A stretch of 54,079 nt of DNA from Pseudomonadota bacterium (GCA_018822105.1 JAHJLB010000012.1:1-54079), one strand, 5' to 3'. Numbered from the stretch's first letter, positions 1 through 9,028 are shown. Translations and numbers: made by a program. Notes: generated from the sequence alone by a model not told the origin.

Positions 1-2
1 CG

Positions 3-1460
3 CAGACACGAGTCCCCAGGAAGCGCACCCTGCTCCTGGGGCTGAGCATCCTGCTCTGCCTGGGCTTCTTCAGCACCACCCTGGTCAGCTACCACGTCTC
101 GCGCGAGTCCATCCGCGAGTCCATCCGCGAGTCCATCCTGACCCAGGAGCTGCCGCTGACCTCGGACAACATCTACTCCGAGATCCTGAAGGACCTGGTG
201 CGGCCGGTGTTCATCTCCTCCATGATGGCCAACGACACCTTCCTGCGCGACTGGACCCTGCGCGGCGAACGCGACCCCGCGGAGATCATCCGCTACCTCA
301 AGGAGATCATGGCCCGCTACGGGGCCTTCACCAGCTTCTTCGTGTCCGAGGCCAGCCGCACCTACTACCACCCCTCCGGCGTGCTCAAGAAGGTCTCCGA
401 GGACGATCCGGGCGACGCCTGGTACTTCCGCGTGCGCCGGCTGCCGGAGCCCTTCGAGATCAACGTGGACCCGGACCTGGCCAACCGCAACCTCCTGACC
501 ATCTTCATCAACTACCGCGTGCAGGACTACCGGGGCAATTTCCTGGGCGCCGCCGGAGTGGGGCTGAGCCTGGATTCCGTGCGCAGCGCCCTCCAGGCCT
601 ACCAGCAGCGCTTCGGGCGCAGCATCAGCTTCGTGGACCCGCAGGGCCGCATCGTGCTCTACGGCAGCAGCGCGGGCCTGAAGGCCACGAACATCCGCGA
701 GGTGGACGGGCTGGGCGGCCAGGCCGAGACCATCCTGGCCCGGGGCGCGGGCTCCTACCAGTACGTGAGCGCCGGCAGGACGCATCTGTTGAACGTGCGC
801 TACATCCCGGAGCTCAAGTGGTTCCTGTTCGTGGAGAAGGCCGAGGACGAGGCCCTGGCGGGCATCCGCCACACCCTGTACGTGAACCTGGCCGTGTGCG
901 CCGCCATGACGCTCCTGGTGGTGGGCATCACCGGCCTGGCCCTCTCCCGCTACCAGGAGCGCCTGGAGGAGCTGGCCACCACGGACAAGCTCACCGGCCT
1001 GCTCAACCGCCAGACCCTGGACGCGCTCCTGCACCAATCCATCCTGCGCTCGCGCCGCGCGGCCGAGCCCTTGAGCGTGCTCATGGCCGACGTGGACCAT
1101 TTCAAGGCCGTCAACGACAGCTTCGGCCACCAGGCCGGGGACGGGGTGCTCCGGCGCGTGGCCGGGAACCTGCGCGAGAACCTGCGCGAATCCGACACGG
1201 TGTGCCGCTGGGGCGGCGAGGAGTTCCTGGTCATCGTCCAGGACTGCGACGCCGCCACGGCCCAGCTGCTGGCCGAGAAGCTGCGCGCGGCCATCGCCAA
1301 CGACCTGCTCCTGGCCGAGCTGGCCTCGGGCCTGGTCACCGTGAGCCTGGGCGTGGCCGAGTTCACGCCCGGCGAGAGCGCCGACGCCCTGGTGGGCCGG
1401 GCCGACGCGGCCATGTACGCGGCCAAGCAGGCCGGAAGAAACTGCGTGCGCCTGGGCTAG
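3..1460 (+). CDS. Membrane-bound diguanylate cyclase (sensor + GGDEF), 5' end outside window
   Basis: Probably makes cyclic di-GMP from two GTP. The frame is open to the left edge, and the bases before the first in-window start codons encode a hydrophobic segment (LLLGLSILLCLGFF), so the true start lies upstream. Order: first membrane helix, short RESI repeat linker, periplasmic Cache-like sensor region, second membrane helix near nt 870-945, then a GGDEF domain. The active-site motif is GGEEF (nt 1212-1226). An RESD inhibitory site lies five residues before it, so both catalysis and product feedback look intact. The ligand of the sensor cannot be told. Its TAG stop shares a CTAG with the stop of the convergent pabBC gene. 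Confidence 0.88.
   Translation, partial: QTRVPRKRTLLLGLSILLCLGFFSTTLVSYHVSRESIRESIRESILTQELPLTSDNIYSEILKDLVRPVFISSMMANDTFLRDWTLRGERDPAEIIRYLKEIMARYGAFTSFFVSEASRTYYHPSGVLKKVSEDDPGDAWYFRVRRLPEPFEINVDPDLANRNLLTIFINYRVQDYRGNFLGAAGVGLSLDSVRSALQAYQQRFGRSISFVDPQGRIVLYGSSAGLKATNIREVDGLGGQAETILARGAGSYQYVSAGRTHLLNVRYIPELKWFLFVEKAEDEALAGIRHTLYVNLAVCAAMTLLVVGITGLALSRYQERLEELATTDKLTGLLNRQTLDALLHQSILRSRRAAEPLSVLMADVDHFKAVNDSFGHQAGDGVLRRVAGNLRENLRESDTVCRWGGEEFLVIVQDCDAATAQLLAEKLRAAIANDLLLAELASGLVTVSLGVAEFTPGESADALVGRADAAMYAAKQAGRNCVRLG
102..137 (+). repeat. Three perfect in-frame 12-bp direct repeats (RESI x3)
   Basis: The 12-mer CGCGAGTCCATC occurs three times back to back at 102-113, 114-125 and 126-137. 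It encodes RESI-RESI-RESI directly after the first membrane helix of the diguanylate cyclase. Perfect tandem copies are prone to slippage. A change of one unit keeps frame but moves the helix register of the linker by four residues. Confidence 0.9.
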
Positions 1461-3286
1461 AGGGCCGGGCTTGAGCCCCTGCCCGCCACCTCACAGCGCA
1501 TCCACCAGCGCACCGAGTTCACCAGCCAGACCCGCTCCGCCCGCAGCACGTCGGCGGGGAACAGCGCCCGCTCCCGCACGATCCCGCGCCTGACAAGCCC
1601 CTCCCGGAACACGCCGGGCAGCAGCCCGCTTGAGAGCTGCGGCGTCACCAGCTCCCCGTCCAGCCGCAGCACCAGGCTGGCCCGGGTGGACTCCGTGACC
1701 TCGCCGCGCTCGTTCACCAGCAGCACGTCATCGCAGCCGGGACAGGCGGCCAGGGCGGCCTCGTACACGGCCCGGCGCGTGGTCTTGTGCCCCAGGAGCT
1801 CGTCGCGCGAGTCCACGGGCTCCTGGGCAAAGCCCAGGCGCAGAGGCTGCATCCTGCCTCCGGCAATGGCCACGGCCTCGGTTGCGAGCGCGCCGTCGCG
1901 CCCCAGCGCGAGCCGGGCCTTGAAGCGGCCCGCCGAATGGGCCGTTGCCAGCTCCGCCAGCGCGCGCCGCACAGCCGCCCCGTCCAGGGCGAAGCCGAAA
2001 CGCTCCGCCGAACGCGCAAGCCGCTCCAGATGCCCCTGCAGCAGCGGAAAGCGCCCGCGCAGCAGCAGCAGGGACTCCAGCAGCGCGAAGTCCTCACCCG
2101 GCGGGACCAGAAAGCGCATCTTGGTCAGGCATTCGGCGTACTCCGCCTCCGGGCGGGAGTCGTGCGTCACCCCGCCGCCCACGCCGAAGCGTACCAGGCC
2201 CGTGTCCCGGTCCAGCACCAGGGTGCGGATGGGCACGCTGAAGGTCATGCGCCCGGGGCCCGAGGCCGAGCCGGGTTCCAGCAGCCCGATGGCCCCGCAG
2301 TAGAGCCCGCGCGGGTGTGGCTCCAGCTCGCGCAGGAGCTGCATGGTGCGCACCTTGGGCGCGCCGGTGACCGACCCGCAGGGGAACACGGCGGCCAGGA
2401 TGTCCGCCAGGCCCGCGCCGTCCTTGAGCGTGGCGCGCACCTCGGAGGTCATCTGGAACACGGTGGGGTAGTCCTCCACCTGAAAGAGCCGGGACACGCG
2501 CACGCTGCCCGCCTTGGCCACGCGGCCCAGGTCGCTGCGCAACAGGTCCACGATCATGACGTTCTCCGCGCGGTTCTTGGGGCTTTGGGCCAGCTCCGCG
2601 CGCAGGGCGGCATCCTCCCCGGGCGCGCCGCCGCGCGGGGCCGTGCCCTTCATGGGCCGGGCCAGCAGCTCGCCGCCCTCCAGCCGGAAAAACAGCTCCG
2701 GCGAAAGGGACAGCGCCAGGTGCCGCCCAAGGTCCAGCCAGGCGCAGAAGCCCCCGGCCTGGGCCCGGGCCAGCCTTGCGAACCAGGCCCGCCCGGCGTC
2801 CGCGCCGGCAGGGGCGAAGGAGCATTCGAAGGGCACGGTGTAGTTGGCCTGGTAGGTTTCGCCGTCGCCGATCTCGGCCTGCAGCCGCGCGAAGTTCGCG
2901 GCGTAGCGGCTGGGCGGGACCAGGGCGCGCCAGGGGCCGGGGGCCGGGACCTCGGCGTGAGGCCCGCAGAGGGGAAGTGCGGGCAGGGGCGCGAGGTGGC
3001 TGGCGGCCCAGGCCAGGGGCAGGCCGTCCTGGGGCTCATGGGCGCACAGGGCGCAGTCGAAGGCCGGCGCGGCCTCGTAGGCCAGGGCCAGCACCGCGTA
3101 GCGCCCGGCCCGGGCCTCGGCCTCGGCCCAGTCAACAACCCCGCGCACCCCGTCCAGGGTCTCGGCCCGGCGCAGGGCCAGGGGCGCGCCAAACTCCAGG
3201 CGCAGCCCCCCGGGGCTGCCGGCCCAGCCGCCGCCGTCAGGGCTGGCGCCGGGCCTGGCGTCCAGGAATAGTGCCCGCCCCTCCAT
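1457..3286 (-). CDS. pabB: Aminodeoxychorismate synthase component I / 4-amino-4-deoxychorismate lyase fusion
   Basis: A 609-residue fusion for two steps of p-aminobenzoate synthesis for folate. The N-terminal part is the chorismate-binding PabB domain with MKGTAPRG (catalytic-lysine region) and GSVTGAPK. After about residue 350 comes a PabC-like PLP lyase domain with LGHKTTRRAVYE, whose Lys is the likely PLP ligand. The start MEGRALFLDARPG lies 4 bases after the stop of the upstream methyltransferase gene, so translation is probably coupled. In-frame reading continues upstream only through antisense-like Pro/Arg/Ala-rich sequence, which I exclude. The amidotransferase partner PabA is not in the window. 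The stop overlaps that of the convergent GGDEF gene. Confidence 0.9.
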   Translation of the reverse strand: MEGRALFLDARPGASPDGGGWAGSPGGLRLEFGAPLALRRAETLDGVRGVVDWAEAEARAGRYAVLALAYEAAPAFDCALCAHEPQDGLPLAWAASHLAPLPALPLCGPHAEVPAPGPWRALVPPSRYAANFARLQAEIGDGETYQANYTVPFECSFAPAGADAGRAWFARLARAQAGGFCAWLDLGRHLALSLSPELFFRLEGGELLARPMKGTAPRGGAPGEDAALRAELAQSPKNRAENVMIVDLLRSDLGRVAKAGSVRVSRLFQVEDYPTVFQMTSEVRATLKDGAGLADILAAVFPCGSVTGAPKVRTMQLLRELEPHPRGLYCGAIGLLEPGSASGPGRMTFSVPIRTLVLDRDTGLVRFGVGGGVTHDSRPEAEYAECLTKMRFLVPPGEDFALLESLLLLRGRFPLLQGHLERLARSAERFGFALDGAAVRRALAELATAHSAGRFKARLALGRDGALATEAVAIAGGRMQPLRLGFAQEPVDSRDELLGHKTTRRAVYEAALAACPGCDDVLLVNERGEVTESTRASLVLRLDGELVTPQLSSGLLPGVFREGLVRRGIVRERALFPADVLRAERVWLVNSVRWWMRCEVAGRGSSPAL

Positions 3287-3290
3287 CGGC

Positions 3291-4427
3291 TCAGCCGCCC
3301 TGGTGTTCCGCGAGGATGCGCAGCACCTGCGCGGCGGCGGCCTGAACCAGGGGCAGGCAGACCAGGGCCTTGACCCCGCGCTCGCGGAAGGCCTGCTGGC
3401 CCGCAATGGTGCCGAAGTCGCAGCCCGTGAGGTCGTGGCAGTTGTGGCTGCCGAAGCGCTCGCTGAAAAACTCCAGGTACTCCTGCACCGCGCCATAGGC
3501 CGGGTCCAGGGGCTCTTGCCCGCAGCCGCGCCCCAGGGCCAGGCCCAGGGCCATGACCCCGCCGGACAGCGCCCCGCAGGGGCCGCAGGTGCGGGAGAGC
3601 CCGGAGCAGAAGCCCGTGGCCAGGCGCGGGAGGAGCGGCGAGGCCGCGCCCAGGGCCTCGGACACGGCCAGGAGCACTGCCTCGGCGCAGAGCAGGGGCG
3701 CGCTGGCGGCGAAGAGCTCCCTGGCCCGGGCGCCCGCGGCGCCGGCATCGGCCTGGGCGGCGGGGATGGGGCACAGGGGCCGCGTCCCGCTGGCGGCGAA
3801 GATGGAGATGCGGGCCTGGTCCGGGCCGTCGCCGGAGCCCGCGCAGCAGCATTCCCCGTCCCGGCCCAGGCCCGCGTCGTCCACGCGCACCCCGGCCAGC
3901 CCGGCGGCGCGCATCCAGCCCTCCACCTCGGCGCGGGCGAAGCCGGGCCAGCGGTCGTGGTGCTCGTCCAGCAAAAACGCGTGGCCGTGGCTGTCCAGGT
4001 CGGTGACGACCACGCGCCCGCCGGGGCGCACCACGCGGGCCATCTCGGCCACGGCGCGGGCCGGGTCGTCCACGTGGTGCAGAGACATGTTGGCGAAGGC
4101 ATGGTCCACCGAGGACTCGGGCAGGGGCAGGGCCTCGGCCACGCCGTGGAGGGCCGTGACGCGATCGCCCCCGGGCGCGCCGCGGCCGAACTTGGCGCGC
4201 AGCCGGTCCAGCATCTCCGGGGACTGGTCCACGCAGGCCACGGACAGCCCGGCTGCCAGCAGGGCCTCGGTGACGAAGCCCGTGCCCGCGCCCAGGTCCG
4301 CCGCGGTCTGGCCCGGGCGGACGCCGGCCAGGGCCAGGGCGCAGGCGCGCACGGCCTCGGAATAGAATCCGGCCCGCAGGGCATCCCAATCTCCCGCCAC
4401 CTGGGCGAAATACTCCCGGCTCGACAT
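3291..4427 (-). CDS. SAM-dependent methyltransferase fused to C_GCAxxG_C_C redox-cysteine domain
   Basis: A 378-residue two-part protein. Residues about 1-200 form a class I (UbiE/ArsM-like) methyltransferase with AADLGAGTGF as the SAM-binding motif. Residues about 235-370 carry the Cys-rich C_GCAxxG_C_C domain, with CSGLSRTCGPCGALSGG, GCGQEPL and a later NCHDLTGCD. I chose the start MSSREYFAQ because GGGGAGG lies 6 bases before it; an upstream in-frame ATG has no such site. The substrate is unknown. The C-terminal family is usually predicted to be redox-active or metal-binding. It is first in an operon with pabBC. Confidence 0.82.
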   Translation of the reverse strand: MSSREYFAQVAGDWDALRAGFYSEAVRACALALAGVRPGQTAADLGAGTGFVTEALLAAGLSVACVDQSPEMLDRLRAKFGRGAPGGDRVTALHGVAEALPLPESSVDHAFANMSLHHVDDPARAVAEMARVVRPGGRVVVTDLDSHGHAFLLDEHHDRWPGFARAEVEGWMRAAGLAGVRVDDAGLGRDGECCCAGSGDGPDQARISIFAASGTRPLCPIPAAQADAGAAGARARELFAASAPLLCAEAVLLAVSEALGAASPLLPRLATGFCSGLSRTCGPCGALSGGVMALGLALGRGCGQEPLDPAYGAVQEYLEFFSERFGSHNCHDLTGCDFGTIAGQQAFRERGVKALVCLPLVQAAAAQVLRILAEHQGG

Positions 4428-4554
4428 GACGCACCTCCCCTCGCGGCGTGTCCGCGCGCGTCCCCTGCCCTCATGCCAGAGCTGCGGCCCAAGGTCCAAT
4501 CAGATGTGCCCCGAATGAGCTTCCGGAAAACTGATCACGCGGGGCGGAAAAACG

Positions 4555-4585
4555 AAAAAAGCCCCGGATGGTCCGGGGCTTTCTT
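4555..4585 (-). terminator. Rho-independent terminator after rpmB
   Basis: Stem GCCCCGGA (4561-4568) / TCCGGGGC (4572-4579) with loop TGG. In the minus direction it is followed by an uninterrupted T run (complement of 4555-4560). It ends rpmB and isolates it from the methyltransferase-pabBC operon. Confidence 0.88.
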
Positions 4586-4610
4586 GCACCAAGGGAAGGG
4601 GACGTCTGCT

Positions 4611-4832
4611 TTAGGCAGCGGCCACAGGGATGACACGAACGGCGGGCTTGACTATGGCGCCGCTGCGCAGGCAGCGTGTGCAGGCGCGGATGTACCGCAC
4701 CTCGCCCGAAGGCAGCTGGGCCCGGACGCGCTGCAGGTTCGGCAGAAAGCGGCGCCTGGTGCGGTTGTTGGCGTGGCTCACGGTGTTGCCGGAACTGGGG
4801 TGCTTGCCGCAGATCTCGCACGTCTTGGACAT
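4611..4832 (-). CDS. rpmB: 50S ribosomal protein L28
   Basis: A 73-residue L28 that starts [10 protein letters not shown] and carries the typical [16 protein letters not shown] core. CEIC near the N terminus and CTRC near residues 51-54 give the four cysteines of a zinc-ribbon (C+) form. It is transcribed alone, divergently from yceD, and followed by a strong terminator. Length and motifs are normal for the family. Confidence 0.97.
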   Translation of the reverse strand: MSKTCEICGKHPSSGNTVSHANNRTRRRFLPNLQRVRAQLPSGEVRYIRACTRCLRSGAIVKPAVRVIPVAAA

Positions 4833-4964
4833 GGGGAAACCTCCTGAAACGATCTAGCTCTGTCTCCCGCGCGCAATCGCCACGCAGGGCATGAAACCGG
4901 GCCTCCCGGCGTCAAGGAAGAGGACTTTTAGCCCCGCCGCAAAAAAAACGCAAGTGCTTTTTTC

Positions 4965-4992
4965 TTGACAAACAAAAAGCCGCCCGTATAGA
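4965..4992 (+). promoter_or_regulatory. Sigma70-type promoter for yceD-rpmF-plsX-fab operon
   Basis: TTGACA (4965-4970), a 16-base spacer and TATAGA (4987-4992). The -35 is a perfect consensus and the region is AT-rich relative to its surroundings. Transcription should begin about 15 bases before the yceD start. Confidence 0.7.
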
Positions 4993-5012
4993 GATGCGGC
5001 CTGCGAGGCGAC

Positions 5013-5534
5013 ATGACTGAGCTTTGGATTCCGCTCAAGGGCATCCCGGCCGAGGGCCAGGAATATCATTTCACGGACCAGTCCCTGTGGACCGGGCCCA
5101 TGCGCGACTTTGGCCTTGCCGCCAAGCCGGGCCGGGACTTTGCCGCGCGGATGTTCATCCTGCCCCAGGACGACGGCTTTCTCGTCACGGGCAGCTTCTC
5201 GGGCTCGGTGATGCTGCCCTGCGACCGCTGCGCCGAGGAATTCGAGCAGGCCGTGGCCGGCGAGTTCGAAAGCTTCGAGGAGCCGCGCGCCCCGGGCGAC
5301 GATTCCCTGGACGAGTGCCGCATCCGGCGCGCCAAGGGCATCCTCGACCTGGACGCCTCCGGCTATCTCTGGGAGCAGTTCATGCTGGCCCTGCCCACCA
5401 GCCCCATGTGTTCCGAGGACTGCAAAGGGCTGTGCCCGCGCTGCGGCGTGAACCGCAACCAGGACTCCTGCGCCTGCGCCCAGGACAAGGGCGACCCCAG
5501 GCTTGCGGTCCTGCGCAACTTGAAGCTATCATAG
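5013..5534 (+). CDS. yceD: YceD/DUF177 family protein
   Basis: A 173-residue member of the YceD (DUF177) family, which almost always precedes rpmF. In other bacteria the family is linked to 23S rRNA/ribosome metabolism. The conserved central LPCDRCAEEF motif is present, and the C terminus holds further cysteine pairs (CSEDCKGLCPRCG and CACAQ) that probably bind zinc. It is the first gene after a strong promoter and is followed by rpmF after 57 bases. Confidence 0.9.
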   Translation: MTELWIPLKGIPAEGQEYHFTDQSLWTGPMRDFGLAAKPGRDFAARMFILPQDDGFLVTGSFSGSVMLPCDRCAEEFEQAVAGEFESFEEPRAPGDDSLDECRIRRAKGILDLDASGYLWEQFMLALPTSPMCSEDCKGLCPRCGVNRNQDSCACAQDKGDPRLAVLRNLKLS

Positions 5535-5591
5535 CCCGCCAGGCGGAGCCACCCTCCCCTGTGCGACCCCTAAAGTAATAAGGAGCGCCTC

Positions 5592-5771
5592 ATGGCCTTA
5601 CCCAAGAAAAAGACCTCCAAGTCCCGCAAGAACATGCGCCGCGCTCACGACCACGTGGCCACCCCCAATGTCGTGCTCTGCAAGTGCGGCGAGCCCGTGC
5701 TTTCGCACTGCGCCTGCCCCGCCTGCGGCAACTACAAGGACCGTCAGGCCGTCAGCACCGGAAATGCCTGA
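5592..5771 (+). CDS. rpmF: 50S ribosomal protein L32
   Basis: A 59-residue L32 that starts MALPKKKTSKSRKNMRRAHD. A zinc-ribbon cysteine set follows (CKCG and CACPACG). AAGGAG lies 9 bases before the ATG. The last 8 bases overlap the plsX start in another frame, so rpmF and plsX are probably translationally coupled, linking ribosome and membrane-lipid synthesis as in many bacteria. Confidence 0.96.
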   Translation: MALPKKKTSKSRKNMRRAHDHVATPNVVLCKCGEPVLSHCACPACGNYKDRQAVSTGNA

Positions 5772-6801
5772 GACCCCGCCCCGCATAGCCGTTGACGCCA
5801 TGGGGGGCGACGTCGGTCCCCGGGTCAACGTTCCTGCGGCTGTCCAGGCCGCCCGCGAAGGCATCCACATCACCCTGGTGGGCGATGCGGATGTTTTGCG
5901 TGCGGAGCTTGCCCGCCTGGACTCCCAGGCAGGGCTGCGCATCGACATCGTGCACTCCACCCAGGTGGTGGGCATGAACGAGAAGCCTTCCGACGCCCTG
6001 CGCCGCAAAAAGGACTCCTCCATCCAGGTGGCCTGCCAGCTGGTCAAGGAGGGCAAGGCCGACGGCGTGGTCAGCGCGGGCAACTCCGGGGCCTCCGTGG
6101 CCTGCGGCATGTTCGTCCTCGGCCGCATCAAGGGTGTGGAGCGCCCGGCCCTGGCCAGCATCATGCCCACGGAAAAGGAGCCGGTGGTGCTCATCGACGT
6201 GGGCGCCAACGTGGACTCCAAGGCCTCCCACCTGGCCCAGTTCGGCATCATGGGCGACGTGCTGGCCCGGGACATGCTCGGCGTGGACCGCCCGCGCGTG
6301 GGCCTGCTGTCCATCGGCGAGGAAGAGGGCAAGGGCAACGTCATGGTCAAGGAGGCCTTCGACCTCCTGAAGCAGACCTCGCTCAAGTTCGTGGGCAACG
6401 TCGAAGGCCGGGACATCTTCACCGGGGACCTCGACGTCGTGGTCTGCGACGGCTTTGTGGGCAACATCTGCCTCAAGCTCTCCGAGGGCCTGGCCAAATC
6501 CTTCGGCCGCGTGCTCAAGCGCGAGCTCAAGCGCCACATGCTCTCGCGCATGGGCGCGGCGCTCAGCATGCGCTCGCTGAAAAATTTCGCGCAGATGCTC
6601 GACTATGCCGAGTACGGCGGCGCGCCGCTGCTGGGGCTCAAGAGCATCCTCATCGTCTGCCACGGATCAAGCAACCTCAAGGCCGTGACCAACGCCATCC
6701 GCATGGCCGCGACCTATGTGGAGCGCAAGACCCACGAGCACTTGGCGGCCGAGCTGACCGCCCACAAGGAGCTCGGGCAATTCAGCAGGCACAAGGCCTG
6801 A
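5764..6801 (+). CDS. plsX: Phosphate acyltransferase PlsX
   Basis: A 345-residue PlsX, which makes acyl-phosphate from acyl-ACP for phospholipid synthesis. The start MPETPPRIAVDAMGGD gives the family N terminus, with AVDAMGGD at the front. SAGNSGA and VVCDGFVGN are also present. I chose the start at 5764 because the family begins just before this motif; the ATG overlaps the rpmF stop by 8 bases. fabH follows after 83 bases. Confidence 0.95.
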   Translation: MPETPPRIAVDAMGGDVGPRVNVPAAVQAAREGIHITLVGDADVLRAELARLDSQAGLRIDIVHSTQVVGMNEKPSDALRRKKDSSIQVACQLVKEGKADGVVSAGNSGASVACGMFVLGRIKGVERPALASIMPTEKEPVVLIDVGANVDSKASHLAQFGIMGDVLARDMLGVDRPRVGLLSIGEEEGKGNVMVKEAFDLLKQTSLKFVGNVEGRDIFTGDLDVVVCDGFVGNICLKLSEGLAKSFGRVLKRELKRHMLSRMGAALSMRSLKNFAQMLDYAEYGGAPLLGLKSILIVCHGSSNLKAVTNAIRMAATYVERKTHEHLAAELTAHKELGQFSRHKA

Positions 6802-6884
6802 TGCGCCGTCGGCCGGCCCCAGGCCCGGCCCACCGCGCACCGGCCGCGACGTTCCCGTCAACCCTACACACCGAGCATGCCCCC

Positions 6885-7880
6885 ATGAAGACCTCCTGCC
6901 TCATTCGCGGACTGGGCCACTGTGTGCCGGAAACCAGGCTCACCAACGCCGACCTGGAACGCATGGTGGACACCACCGACGAGTGGATCACCACGCGCAC
7001 GGGCGTCAAGGAGCGGCGCATCGCCGCCAAGGGCGAGACCACCGTCAGCCTGTCGCACCAGGCCGCCCTGAAGGCCCTGGAGAACGCCGGCATGCAGGCC
7101 GAGGAGCTGACCCACATCCTGGTGGCCACCTTCACGCCCGACGCCTACATCCCCTCCTCCGCCTGCATGCTCTCCGACCGTCTGGGCATCGCCGGACGGG
7201 TGTGCATGGACATCTCCGCCGCCTGCTCCGGCTTCCTCTACGCCCTGGAGACGGCCCGGGCCTTCGTCTGCCTGCACCCCGAGGCCAGGATCCTGGTGGC
7301 GGCCACGGACATCGTCTCCTCGCGCATCGACTACACCGACCGCAGCATCTGCATCCTCTTCGGCGACGGCGCGGGCGCGGCCATCGTCACCGGCAGCGGC
7401 GCCGCCCCGGCGGCCGGGGGCAGGGTCCTCGACGTGCTGGTGTCCTCAAACGGCGGCGTGAACGGCCTGCTGACCGTCAAGGGCGGCGGCTCCGGCACCC
7501 CGTACAAGCCCGGCGAAACCATCCGCCGCGACTTCTTCGTGGAGATGAACGGCCGCGAGGTCTTCAAGTACGCCGTGCGCAACATGACCGCCATCTGCAA
7601 GACGGTGCTGGAGAAGAACGGCGTGTCCAAGGAGCAGGTGGACGTGTTCATCCCGCACCAGGCCAACCTGCGCATCATCGACGCCGTGGGCGAGCGCATG
7701 GAGGTGCCCCCGCACAAGATCTTCACCAACCTCCAGAAATACGGCAACACCTCCGCAGCCTCGGTGATCATCGCCATGTCCGAGGCCCGCGCCGAGGGCT
7801 TCATCAAGGACGGCGATTTGGTGCTCCTGGGCACCTTCGGCGGCGGCTTCACCTGGGGCTCGGCCTTGGTGCAGTTCTAG
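6885..7880 (+). CDS. fabH: 3-oxoacyl-ACP synthase III (FabH)
   Basis: A 331-residue beta-ketoacyl-ACP synthase III that starts fatty-acid chains from acyl-CoA and malonyl-ACP. The catalytic triad is visible: Cys114 in AACSGFLYA, His in PHQANLRIID and Asn in YGNTSAAS. The start MKTSCLIRGLG fits the family; an in-frame start at 6801 would add a Pro/Ala-rich leader unlike FabH. No strong ribosome-binding site is visible before the chosen ATG. Confidence 0.95.
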   Translation: MKTSCLIRGLGHCVPETRLTNADLERMVDTTDEWITTRTGVKERRIAAKGETTVSLSHQAALKALENAGMQAEELTHILVATFTPDAYIPSSACMLSDRLGIAGRVCMDISAACSGFLYALETARAFVCLHPEARILVAATDIVSSRIDYTDRSICILFGDGAGAAIVTGSGAAPAAGGRVLDVLVSSNGGVNGLLTVKGGGSGTPYKPGETIRRDFFVEMNGREVFKYAVRNMTAICKTVLEKNGVSKEQVDVFIPHQANLRIIDAVGERMEVPPHKIFTNLQKYGNTSAASVIIAMSEARAEGFIKDGDLVLLGTFGGGFTWGSALVQF

Positions 7881-7979
7881 CCGCGGCGCCCCAGCAAACG
7901 GGTTTGCAGTCCGGCGCAATTTCGGGTATTGGCTGGCGATCAACACGGCGGGAGACCCCGCCGCCAGCGAGGGAAAATC

Positions 7980-8723
7980 ATGAGCGACTTGCCTAAGGTT
8001 GCCCTGGTCACGGGCGGTTCGCGCGGCATCGGCCGCGCCTGCGCCGAGCGCCTGGCCAAGGACGGCTTCGAGGTCTACCTGACCTACGTCAGCCGGCCCG
8101 AGGAGGCCGAGAAGGTCGTGGGCGCCATCACGGCGGCGGGCGGCGAGGCCAAGGCCTTCCACCTGGACGCCTCCAGCCGCGAGGCCGTGACGGCCTTCTT
8201 CGCCGAGGAGATCAAGGACAAGGTGTCCCTGGAGGTCCTGGTGAACAACGCCGGCATCACCAAGGACGGCCTGCTCATCCGCATGAAGGACGAGGACTGG
8301 GACCGGGTCATCCAGGTGAACCTCACCGGCGCCTTCGCCTGCCTGCGCGAGGCCTCCAAGATCATGGTCAAGCAGCGCCGGGGCCGCATCATCAACATCT
8401 CGTCCGTTGTCGGGCAGATGGGCAACGCGGGCCAGGCCAACTACGTGGCCGCCAAGGCCGGGCTCATCGGCCTGACCAAGAGCGCCGCGCGCGAGCTGGC
8501 CGGCAGGAACGTCACGGTGAACGCCGTGGCTCCCGGGTTCATCCAGACCGACATGACCAACGCCCTGCCCGAGGCCATTGTTTCGAAGATGCTTGAGAAC
8601 ATTCCCCTTGGCCGCCTGGGCGGCCCCGAAGACATCGCCAGCGCCGTCTCGTTCTTAGCGGGAGAAGGCGCTGGATATGTCACGGGGCAGGTCCTGGCCG
8701 TCAACGGCGGAATGTACATGTAG
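7980..8723 (+). CDS. fabG: 3-oxoacyl-ACP reductase (FabG)
   Basis: A 247-residue short-chain dehydrogenase that reduces 3-oxoacyl-ACP with NADPH. TGGSRGIG forms the cofactor loop, NNAG and NISSVVG are present, and YVAAK is the catalytic YxxxK. The start MSDLPKVALVTGG puts the Rossmann motif at the usual distance; an earlier in-frame start at 7929 adds 17 untypical residues. The 99 bases after fabH hold a small hairpin (7946-7963) of unclear role. Confidence 0.95.
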   Translation: MSDLPKVALVTGGSRGIGRACAERLAKDGFEVYLTYVSRPEEAEKVVGAITAAGGEAKAFHLDASSREAVTAFFAEEIKDKVSLEVLVNNAGITKDGLLIRMKDEDWDRVIQVNLTGAFACLREASKIMVKQRRGRIINISSVVGQMGNAGQANYVAAKAGLIGLTKSAARELAGRNVTVNAVAPGFIQTDMTNALPEAIVSKMLENIPLGRLGGPEDIASAVSFLAGEGAGYVTGQVLAVNGGMYM

Positions 8724-8759
8724 CTGTTTCATAACGAAAAAAAACTGTTTGGAGGGTAT

Positions 8760-8990
8760 ATGTCCGCAGCTGAAAAAGTGAAAGCCATCGTCGTGGAGCA
8801 GTTGGGCGTGTCCGCCGATGAAGTGAAGCCCGAGGCCTCCTTTGTCGAAGACCTGGGCGCCGACTCCCTCGACCTGACCGAGCTGATCATGGCCATGGAA
8901 GAGGCCTTCGACATCGAGATCGACGATGAAGAAGCCCAGAAGATCCTCAAGGTCAAGGACGCCATTGAGTACATCGAGAAGCACACCTAG
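8760..8990 (+). CDS. acpP: Acyl carrier protein
   Basis: A 76-residue acidic ACP. DSLD at residues 35-38 holds Ser36, the attachment site for 4'-phosphopantetheine. GGAGGG lies 6 bases before the ATG, stronger than for its neighbours, as expected for a very abundant protein. It lies between fabG and fabF. A hairpin after it may raise its own transcript level over fabF. Confidence 0.98.
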   Translation: MSAAEKVKAIVVEQLGVSADEVKPEASFVEDLGADSLDLTELIMAMEEAFDIEIDDEEAQKILKVKDAIEYIEKHT

Positions 8991-9028
8991 ACCCGCCGGC
9001 CCCCTGGGCCCGTTTCTCGCACCAGTCC

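Noticed and set aside
3287-4492. An N-terminal extension of the PabB-PabC protein by about 400 residues
   Set aside because: Pro/Arg/Ala-rich frame that is a shadow of the methyltransferase gene; a proper PabB start lies at 3286.
7946-7963. Small hairpin CGGCGGG / CCCGCCG between fabH and fabG as a terminator or operator
   Set aside because: Short, no T run, and common by chance in such GC-rich DNA.
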